Below the pieces are notes generated by a model, which made no database searches, was not told the origin of the DNA, and saw nothing but the letters and a program-made list of their open reading frames with translations. A program made the position numbers and the translations under genes. From contig DALTWN010000050.1 of NCBI GenBank assembly GCA_029987045.1, forward strand, positions 1-6,831: a stretch of 6,831 nucleotides of DNA, written 5' to 3'. Origin of the DNA: Methanocorpusculum sp. (GTDB lineage Archaea; Halobacteriota; Methanomicrobia; Methanomicrobiales; Methanocorpusculaceae). Positions 1 to 5,350 of the stretch are shown here, piece by piece (within the stretch, counting starts at the first letter, position 1; the number at the start of each line of letters is the position of its first letter).

Positions 1-63
1 GTAAATTGAAGCCAAATAGCATAGTAAATTGAAGCCAAATAGCATAGTAAATTGAGGCCAAAT
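1..63. repeat. 23-bp tandem direct repeat, 2 full copies plus a partial third
   Basis: Two perfect back-to-back copies (1-23 and 24-46) begin GTAAATTGAAGCCAAATAGC and end ATA. A third copy (47-63) keeps the first 17 bases with one change (GAAGCC to GAGGCC) and then diverges. The array starts at the window edge, so more copies may lie to the left. Each unit has a weak dyad, AATTG-N4-CAAAT, as expected of a dimeric protein site, and a TAAATT block that could serve as an archaeal TATA element. The units touch with no spacers, so this is not a CRISPR array. The last copy ends about 45 bp before the ATPase start at 109. An operator array for that gene is an inference. Confidence 0.85.
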
Positions 64-108
64 GACTGACTTCATTTCATCATCTCATCGAATATTTCCG
101 GAAACCCC
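47..108 (+). promoter_or_regulatory. Putative promoter/leader of the first DUF4143 ATPase
   Basis: The stretch between the repeat array and the ATG has no Shine-Dalgarno-like GGAGG/GGTGA sequence. The TAAATT in the third repeat copy (about 48-53) is the best TATA-like element; it would place a transcript start near 76 and leave a leader of about 30 nt. A perfect 10-bp palindrome, TTTCCGGAAA, sits at 95-104, four bases before the ATG, and could be a further protein site over the start region. Assigned by position and composition only. Confidence 0.35.
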
Positions 109-1383
109 ATGAAAGACTATCGTCCCCGCATTACTGATTCCATACTTCAGCGAAAACTCGAAGCGAAAGGTGCAATCCTGATTGAAGGTACAAAATGGTG
201 TGGAAAAACAACAACAGCAGTACAGGCATCTTCAAGTACTCTGTATCTGGCAAATGTAGATACACAAAAAAGCAATCTGCTTCTCAGTGAAACGAATCCA
301 TCACAGCTACTCAAAGGGAAAACTCCGCGTCTTATTGACGAATGGCAGCTCATACCCAGACTCTGGGATGCAGTCAGATTTGAAGTCGACAACAGAAGGG
401 ATGTCGGCCAATTTATCCTCACGGGCTCATCAGTTCCTCCAGACTCGGAAGAAATTAGGCATACAGGAACCGGGCGGTTCTCGTGGATAAAAATGCGGCC
501 AATGAGCTTGTATGAAAGTGGAGAATCAACAGGAGAAGTCAGCTTATCCACATTATTTTCTTCCCCCAGACTTATTGAAGGAACAAATCATCTCTCATTC
601 GAAGATCTCGCGTATGTAATCTGTCGTGGAGGATGGCCTGGGGCACTCAATCTGAAAAAAACTGCAGCATTGGATCAGGCATTCGATTATTTCGATGCGG
701 TCATTCATTCCGATATCAATCGTGCAGACAAGATATCCAAGAATCCAGAACGCGTAAAACGACTTATGCGTTCATTCGCACGGAACCAGGGGACTCAGGC
801 ACCAATAACGGTATTCAGAGAGGACATGATAGCCAATGACAATGACTCACTCACGAAAGAGACGATTTCATTGTACCTGTCTGCACTGAAACTCATCTTT
901 GTTATCGAAGATATGCCGGCATGGAATCCGAATCTTCGTTCAAAAACAGCAATAAGGACAGCAGACACACATTATTTCGTTGATCCGTCGATTGCATCAG
1001 CATCACTCGGTTTGGGACCGAAAGATTTGGAATCGGATCTATCCACCTTTGGTTTCCTCTTTGAAACACTGTGTATCAGAGATTTACGTGTGTATACTGA
1101 TGCGTTATCCGGCGATGTATATCATTATCGGGATAAAACCGGACTGGAATGTGATGCAGTTATTCATCTGCGCAATGGAACATACGGCCTTGTTGAAATC
1201 AAGCTTGGAGGAGATACACTCATCGAAGATGCTGTCAAATCCCTAACTTCCCTGAAACAGAAGATCGATACCGACAAAATGAAAGAACCTGCATTCATGA
1301 TGGTATTGACCGGCGTCGGTTCATTTGCCTACCTAAGACCCGATGGAATATATGTTGTACCCATAGGCTGTCTTGGACCATAA
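109..1383 (+). CDS. Predicted AAA+ ATPase, AAA_14/DUF4143 family (COG1373), first paralog
   Basis: 424 aa, complete, a usual size for the family. The N-terminal P-loop domain has Walker A GTKWCGKT (27-34), Walker B LIDE (75-78), a sensor-like FILTGSS (102-108), and GTGRF (120-124) with a possible arginine finger, followed by the family's RPMSLYES segment (130-137). RGGWP (173-177) and a central helical, probably winged-helix, segment (about 212-275) follow. The C-terminal DUF4143 part looks like a PD-(D/E)XK nuclease fold: YRD (340-342), ECD (347-349), VEIK (362-365). Known: the family couples an ATPase to a nuclease-like domain, and its cellular role is not established; defence, mobile-element or regulatory roles have been suspected. 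The gene is clearly AT-richer than its neighbours (23 of 60 bases G or C in 241-300, against 35 of 60 in 3541-3600), which points to recent transfer. It is preceded by 23-bp tandem repeats and has no evident terminator. The start at 109 is the first ATG after the repeats and gives a natural N-terminus; no ribosome-binding site supports it. Confidence 0.9.
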   Translation: MKDYRPRITDSILQRKLEAKGAILIEGTKWCGKTTTAVQASSSTLYLANVDTQKSNLLLSETNPSQLLKGKTPRLIDEWQLIPRLWDAVRFEVDNRRDVGQFILTGSSVPPDSEEIRHTGTGRFSWIKMRPMSLYESGESTGEVSLSTLFSSPRLIEGTNHLSFEDLAYVICRGGWPGALNLKKTAALDQAFDYFDAVIHSDINRADKISKNPERVKRLMRSFARNQGTQAPITVFREDMIANDNDSLTKETISLYLSALKLIFVIEDMPAWNPNLRSKTAIRTADTHYFVDPSIASASLGLGPKDLESDLSTFGFLFETLCIRDLRVYTDALSGDVYHYRDKTGLECDAVIHLRNGTYGLVEIKLGGDTLIEDAVKSLTSLKQKIDTDKMKEPAFMMVLTGVGSFAYLRPDGIYVVPIGCLGP

Positions 1384-1454
1384 AACGACTCACACGCACT
1401 CTCATCCAAACGGAGCGGGGGCATTTCACCGAACTGCTTCCTGAAACCTGAACC

Positions 1455-2699
1455 ATGATAACCATACCGTCAAACACGACAACGCTCACGAAAACGATCG
1501 TCATCACCGTCGTGGCGGTCCTCCTCTACGGAGTCGTCTCCGGCATCCGCGGGCTTACCGCCGTCTTCATACCGGAACTTGCCGCGGTCACCGGTCTCAG
1601 TTACGGCACGGTAAGCAGCATATTCGCCGTTCGCAATATCGTATACGCCATTTCCGTGTTCGCGGTCGGACTGCTCACCCAGAAGATTCCGATCAGATAC
1701 CTGATGGCTGCCGGAGCGGCACTGGTCGCCGCAGGACTTGCCGGAACGGCATTCTCGACACAGTTCGTCACGCTTCTCATCTTCCTCGGCATCGTCACGG
1801 GACTCGGTGCCGGAGCGCTCTGTTATGCCATCGTCTATGCCGCGGTCGCACCGCTCTTGGGACGTAGCGAAGGAGCGGTCTGTGCCGGCATCATCTCCGC
1901 ATCCCAGGGCATATTCTGTATCTTCCTTACACCGTTCGTCCAGTCCATGGGATCGACGGCCCCCGGCCTTGCACTCTGTTTCCTCATCCTGGGAGCAGCA
2001 GCCGCATGTCTTGTACCGCTCAGCATCCTCTTCTTCCGGAAACGGCGGAATCCCGAAGCCGAACCGAATCCGGCAGGCAGGAAGACCTCACGGGTGATCT
2101 CCGCTCCGCTCAGATACATGGGAAAACGGCCGTACTTCCATCTGCTTGTCCTTGCAGCCTTCGCCTATGGTCTCTGCGATGCGGGGATGATCAACCATCT
2201 CTCCGAAAAAGCACAGACCATGCTTTCTGCGACACCGGAGTTCGCCACGTATCTGGTGATGATATATGCCCTCGCACTCATCATCGGCCCGGTCCTGGGA
2301 GGATTCGTCACCGCGAAAGCGAAGAACGCACGGGTCCTGTTCATCATCCTGATTGCCGCATGGCTTGCCATCGCGACGTCCGTCTATTATCTCCCCATGA
2401 CCCAAACGACCGGAATCCTGGTGGTGGCAGGCATGGGTCTTGCCGCGTCCATGCTTGTTCCGACCCTCTCCATCATGACGCAGGAACGGTCGCCGATCAG
2501 CCTGTTCCCGGCGATATTTCCCGTCATCATGCTGTTCGAATGCTTCGCCTATGCATTCGACGCCTATTTCGGCGGCCTGTGCTACGATGTATTCGGGACC
2601 TTCGATCTCTCGATGCTGATTACATTCATCATCTGCGCCGCGGTGATCGTCCTCTTCCTGATCTCTGTGATAAAAGACCGGAAAACGAAACCGGAGTGA
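1455..2699 (+). CDS. Major facilitator superfamily (MFS) transporter
   Basis: 414 aa integral membrane protein, the usual size for a 12-helix MFS carrier. Hydrophobic segments lie at about 13-30, 51-73, 81-99, 103-130, 139-162 and 169-194. A charged central cytoplasmic loop follows (195-226, RKRRNPEAEP and on), then segments at about 226-248, 262-286, 291-311, 318-342, 348-372 and 384-405. The C-terminal tail is basic (KDRKTKPE). Glycine-rich TGLGAG (115-120) fits the packed helix-4 region of MFS carriers. It should move a small solute across the cytoplasmic membrane, probably by ion coupling. The substrate cannot be read from the sequence; an oxalate/formate-antiporter-like or sugar/organic-acid carrier is possible but unproven. 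An in-frame TGA at 1449-1451 means the gene cannot start earlier than 1455. No Shine-Dalgarno is visible. It lies 71 bp after the AT-rich ATPase gene, on the same strand, but has the GC-richer composition of the genes to its right. Co-transcription with the ATPase is possible, as no terminator separates them. Confidence 0.9.
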   Translation: MITIPSNTTTLTKTIVITVVAVLLYGVVSGIRGLTAVFIPELAAVTGLSYGTVSSIFAVRNIVYAISVFAVGLLTQKIPIRYLMAAGAALVAAGLAGTAFSTQFVTLLIFLGIVTGLGAGALCYAIVYAAVAPLLGRSEGAVCAGIISASQGIFCIFLTPFVQSMGSTAPGLALCFLILGAAAACLVPLSILFFRKRRNPEAEPNPAGRKTSRVISAPLRYMGKRPYFHLLVLAAFAYGLCDAGMINHLSEKAQTMLSATPEFATYLVMIYALALIIGPVLGGFVTAKAKNARVLFIILIAAWLAIATSVYYLPMTQTTGILVVAGMGLAASMLVPTLSIMTQERSPISLFPAIFPVIMLFECFAYAFDAYFGGLCYDVFGTFDLSMLITFIICAAVIVLFLISVIKDRKTKPE

Positions 2700-2702
2700 C
2701 GA

Positions 2703-2719
2703 TTTTTACCGTTTTTTTT
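2703..2719 (+). terminator. T-rich archaeal-type terminator after the MFS gene
   Basis: Starting three bases after the MFS stop codon, there is a run of five T (2703-2707) and then eight T (2712-2719) on the coding strand. No stem-loop precedes them. Archaeal RNA polymerase stops at such T-tracts without a hairpin, so this fits the end of the MFS transcript and supports an archaeal host. Confidence 0.65.
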
Positions 2720-2751
2720 GCGGAACGGATACCGGGAAAAACAGGGTAATA

Positions 2752-2828
2752 AACTTTTAAAAAGTTGTTTAACACGAAAATAGCATTTGAAAAATCATGT
2801 TATTCAACTTTCAAAAAGTTGTTTAACA
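2752..2828. repeat. Pair of 23-bp direct repeats with internal dyads, putative operator
   Basis: Copy 1 (2752-2774) and copy 2 (2806-2828) match at 22 of 23 positions; the only difference is T to C at the seventh base. Each begins AACTTT and contains AAAAAGTTGTTTAACA. Within each copy the first 15 bases form a dyad (AACTTTT-A-AAAAGTT in copy 1, AACTTT-CAA-AAAGTT in copy 2), and the last nine form a smaller one (TGTT-T-AACA). The starts are 54 bp apart, close to five helical turns, so both would face a similar side of the DNA. A further AACTTTTT half-site begins at 2830. The layout is typical of paired operators for a dimeric DNA-binding protein. Binding by the downstream ATPase is an inference. 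Confidence 0.8.
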
Positions 2829-2868
2829 TAACTTTTTGGTAGTGCCAGTACAAACATATGCAGTGAAC
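2821..2868 (+). promoter_or_regulatory. Putative promoter of the second DUF4143 ATPase
   Basis: TTTAACATAA (2822-2831), at the end of the second 23-bp repeat, is the best TATA-like element before the gene. A start of transcription about 25 bp downstream (near 2850) would give a leader of roughly 20 nt before ATG 2869, with no Shine-Dalgarno. Because the TATA-like bases are part of the repeat, a protein bound there would block transcription factor access. That suggests repression, possibly autoregulation. Confidence 0.4.
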
Positions 2869-4098
2869 ATGTACATACAGCGTGCAATAGAACACGATAT
2901 CCTCCAGACCTCCGCGACGTTTCCCGTCGTCCTGGTGACGGGGCCAAGACAGGTCGGAAAGACCACCACCCTTCGCCATCTTGCAGAAACCGGCCGGACA
3001 TATGTCTCTCTCGAGAATCCCAATATCCGTCTGTTCGCAAAAACCGAACCGTCGCTGTTCCTGCAGAAGTATCCTCCGCCGGTTCTCATCGATGAAATCC
3101 AGTATGCGCCGGAGATTCTGCCGTACATCAAGATGTCCGTCGACGAACATCACGAAAACGGCGCATTCTGGCTTACCGGATCGCAGATGTTTTCCATGAT
3201 GAAGAACGTCAGCGAATCACTCGCCGGACGGGTAGGTATCCTCCATTTTCTCGGACTCTCGCATGCGGAAATCGCCGGAACTGCAACAGAACCGTTCACC
3301 ACCGAACCGAAACGCCTTACGGAACGGAGCACGAAAGCGGTACGCCAGACGATGCCGGAAATCTATCAGGCGATCTTCCGCGGAACATTCCCTGCACTGG
3401 TCATCAACCCGAACGTCAGCCGGGAGAATTTCTATTCCTCGTACATCGCAACCTATCTGGAACGCGACATCAATTCCCTGACACAGGTCGCGGACATTTC
3501 CACGTTCCTAAAGTTCATGAAGGTGGTCGCGGCACGGACGGGACGCATGCTCGTCTACGACGATATCGCAAAAGATGCAGGAATCTCCGCGACGACGGCG
3601 AAGCGGTGGATGTCGATCCTGGTATCGCTCTATGTCGTCGCTCTGCTTCCTCCGTATCACTCGAATATCCTCAAGCGCATCGTCAAATCGCCGGTGATCC
3701 ATTTCCTCGATACCGGTCTCTGCACCTATCTTCTCGGCTGGGAATCTCCGGATACGCTTGAATCCAGCATCATGGCCGGAAATCTGCTCGAATCCTATGT
3801 GTTCTCGGAAATATTCAAAAGCTATCTTGCGGCAGGCAGAGAACCGCCGCTCTATTTCTATCGCGATGACGCAAAACGGGAAATCGATCTGCTCATCCAT
3901 CAGAACGGAACACTTTCACCGATAGAAGTCAAGAAGACCGGAAGACCCGGAAAAGGCGACCTGCAGCATATCCGCTATGTCCGTGAACGGCTCGACCGGT
4001 CACCGGAACAGATGGCGACCGGCGCAGTGATATGTCTTGCCGACGATCTGATTCCCCTGGATAAAGAGACCTGGTCCGTTCCGGTGTGGATAATCTGA
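2869..4098 (+). CDS. Predicted AAA+ ATPase, AAA_14/DUF4143 family (COG1373), second paralog
   Basis: 409 aa from ATG 2869. The start was chosen because MYIQRAIEHDIL is the classic N-terminus of this family; an upstream TTG at 2836 would add 11 atypical residues and begin in the repeat region. Domains in order: Walker A GPRQVGKT (25-32), Walker B VLIDE (72-76), sensor-like WLTGS (101-105), SLAGR (117-121), RGTFP (171-175), LERDIN (197-202). A winged-helix-like segment (about 226-262; DDIAKDAGISATTAKRWM at 231-248) reads as a helix-turn-helix. The C-terminal nuclease-like DUF4143 part has DTGL (281-284), NLLESYVFSE (305-314), YRD (331-333), EID (338-340) and IEVKK (352-356), a PD-(D/E)XK-type arrangement with all key residues present, so it is probably intact. 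The role of the family is unknown. It shares domain plan but little close sequence with the first ATPase, so the two are not a recent duplication. GC content matches the genes to its right. It is convergent with the lipoprotein gene. Confidence 0.93.
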   Translation: MYIQRAIEHDILQTSATFPVVLVTGPRQVGKTTTLRHLAETGRTYVSLENPNIRLFAKTEPSLFLQKYPPPVLIDEIQYAPEILPYIKMSVDEHHENGAFWLTGSQMFSMMKNVSESLAGRVGILHFLGLSHAEIAGTATEPFTTEPKRLTERSTKAVRQTMPEIYQAIFRGTFPALVINPNVSRENFYSSYIATYLERDINSLTQVADISTFLKFMKVVAARTGRMLVYDDIAKDAGISATTAKRWMSILVSLYVVALLPPYHSNILKRIVKSPVIHFLDTGLCTYLLGWESPDTLESSIMAGNLLESYVFSEIFKSYLAAGREPPLYFYRDDAKREIDLLIHQNGTLSPIEVKKTGRPGKGDLQHIRYVRERLDRSPEQMATGAVICLADDLIPLDKETWSVPVWII

Positions 4099-4100
4099 AA

Positions 4101-4211
4101 GCCGGCCGGCATTACGGGAATCTGCTGAATACACCCAGGGATGCGACTGCCCCCGGCACGGGACCGGGGGAAGTGCATCTGCACGGGTGAGAAGATATCA
4201 GTCTCTGATAT
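4101..4211. repeat. Cluster of four inverted repeats between convergent genes
   Basis: The 125-bp gap between two convergent genes holds: palindrome GCCGGCCGGC (4101-4110); CCCCCGG/CCGGGGG (4150-4156 and 4164-4170, 7-nt loop); GTGCA/TGCAC (4173-4177 and 4180-4184, 2-nt loop, or four pairs with a 4-nt loop); and ATATCAG/CTGATAT (4195-4201 and 4205-4211, 3-nt loop). All arms pair perfectly. No long T-tract follows on either strand. They could mark transcript 3' ends for both genes by folding and blocking exonuclease or polymerase, but that is inferred. Confidence 0.7.
4150..4170. terminator. GC-rich hairpin, possible bidirectional transcript end
   Basis: A perfect 7-bp all-G/C stem with a 7-nt loop, about 50 bp after the second ATPase stop and 54 bp after the lipoprotein stop (read on the minus strand). 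It is the strongest hairpin in the gap. It lacks the U-run of a bacterial intrinsic terminator, so it may instead stabilise RNA 3' ends. Confidence 0.3.
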
Positions 4212-4223
4212 GTTTCGCCGCGG

Positions 4224-5261
4224 TCATGCCGACATGTTCCGGATGAATGCAGCCGTACGGAGTGCGGCATTCTCACGGATATTCTGATAGAAGTAATCGT
4301 AATCGTCCATGTGGCGCGAGTAGGTACCGGCAAGGTCCACGATCATATCGACATCGTTCGGGGACAGCGTCAGTGCCGCAGTCACCGGTGAATCCTCGCT
4401 CACGACGATGATATGGTTCAGGATCTGTGCATCGACCTGACCCGGTCCGATACCGTACGTTCCGTTCTCGAAACGGATGAACGAACCATGGTTCTCGTCC
4501 TTTCCCGCATAGGTGGAATCGGTCTTCCAGTTCAGCGGATTGATGAGGACGGCATCCGCCTTCTTGAACACGCCGGTCTCATTGGGGTTTCCGGCGATTT
4601 CGGTGTTCCAGGAGACGACGACACCGGTATCATCCGCACCGGTCGCCGCCTTGAGATACGGACTTGCTGCATAATCCGATTCGGTGACCGGGAATCCCAG
4701 CATATACGCGGCGACCATGTTCTTGTAATATTCCGGATGGTCTGCCATGTACTCGCTGAGGACGGATTTCAGCATGATGGTCCCCTGCGAGTGGCCGGCG
4801 AGAATGAACGGACGGCCGTTGTTCGCATGGGTGAAATAATAATCGAGGGCATCATAGACGTCATCGATCGCAATCGGCATTTCGGTACCGATCGGGGCCA
4901 TGTCGCCGTCCATGGCAGCATAGATGTCCTGACCGGAGAACTCGCGGTAATACGGAACATAGACATCGGCCACGGTCTCGAAAACGGAACCCTGATGTTT
5001 ATAGACATCCGCCGCTTCCGCCCGCATCACGGGATCGTCGAGTCTGTCCGCATACGTCAGGTCGTCGGACGCGGATACGGTCGGATAGATGTAGATGACA
5101 TCGACATCGTGCGTCTGTTCCGTCGGATAGAACATCCAGTTGTTCATATCGCTGTAATCCACGGTCGTCGGACCCTGTTCCTGCGTCGAGGTACAGCCGG
5201 CTGCAATCACACAGCAGGCGACGACCAGGGCAAGAACGCCAACAAGAGCAAGCTTCTTCAT
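4224..5261 (-). CDS. Secreted lipoprotein with DUF3089 alpha/beta-hydrolase domain
   Basis: 345 aa. The N-terminus is a lipoprotein signal: MKK, a hydrophobic core (4-21), and AAGC with Cys23 as the lipid-anchor site, then a polar TSTQEQG linker. The mature protein should sit on the outer face of the cytoplasmic membrane. The body fits DUF3089: VIYIYPTVS (55-63), VPYYREFSG (102-110), the nucleophile elbow GHSQG (156-160) with Ser158, then MLGFPV (187-192), HGSFIRF (258-264), and a C-terminal RHMDDYDYF (316-324) where His317 is the likely catalytic His. Predicted activity is serine hydrolysis of an ester or similar bond on an unknown outside substrate. The ATG at 5261 was preferred to an ATG at 5339 because the signal peptide begins there and a TATA box lies just upstream, inside the longer reading. 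A different hydrolase subfamily is possible, but the GHSQG elbow and flanking motifs make the fold fairly sure. The substrate is unknown. Confidence 0.9.
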   Translation of the reverse strand: MKKLALVGVLALVVACCVIAAGCTSTQEQGPTTVDYSDMNNWMFYPTEQTHDVDVIYIYPTVSASDDLTYADRLDDPVMRAEAADVYKHQGSVFETVADVYVPYYREFSGQDIYAAMDGDMAPIGTEMPIAIDDVYDALDYYFTHANNGRPFILAGHSQGTIMLKSVLSEYMADHPEYYKNMVAAYMLGFPVTESDYAASPYLKAATGADDTGVVVSWNTEIAGNPNETGVFKKADAVLINPLNWKTDSTYAGKDENHGSFIRFENGTYGIGPGQVDAQILNHIIVVSEDSPVTAALTLSPNDVDMIVDLAGTYSRHMDDYDYFYQNIRENAALRTAAFIRNMSA

Positions 5262-5286
5262 ACAATCATCTGTATAGAGACGACAC

Positions 5287-5330
5287 TTCTTATAGCTATC
5301 CTTTGGATACGGCAGGTGCAGTATCCTGCA
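5287..5330 (-). promoter_or_regulatory. TATA box with adjoining palindromes, lipoprotein gene promoter
   Basis: Read on the minus strand, GCTATAAGAA (about 5287-5296) is a good archaeal TATA box centred about 31 bp before the ATG, so transcription would begin at or within a few bases of the start codon and the mRNA would be (nearly) leaderless. Directly before it lies the perfect palindrome TATCC-AAA-GGATA (5297-5309), whose AAAGGA half overlaps the BRE position. Farther upstream are GTATCC/GGATAC (5305-5310 and 5321-5326) and TGCAG/CTGCA (5317-5321 and 5326-5330). Repeated GGATA/TATCC half-sites suggest a regulator bound at the promoter. The TATA call is reasonable; the regulator is inferred. 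Confidence 0.5.
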
Positions 5331-5350
5331 AACGGCCACCGGTCATCTGC

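Noticed and set aside
1..63. CRISPR array
   Set aside because: The units are contiguous with no spacers and only 23 bp long.
1384..1454. Small gene or RNA between the first ATPase and the MFS gene
   Set aside because: The 71 bp has no convincing start, motif, strong hairpin or clear TATA box; I see only a short gap where the composition turns GC-rich.
2006..2749. 247-codon frame overlapping the MFS gene
   Set aside because: Arg/His/Pro-rich and without motifs, while the other frame encodes clear membrane helices. It also reads through the T-rich terminator.
2836..2868. TTG or GTG starts before ATG 2869 for the second ATPase
   Set aside because: The added residues do not match the family N-terminus, and the TTG lies within about 10 bp of the putative TATA element.
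5262..5339. N-terminal extension of the lipoprotein to the ATG at 5339
   Set aside because: It would bury the signal peptide 26 residues inside the protein and place the TATA box within the coding region.
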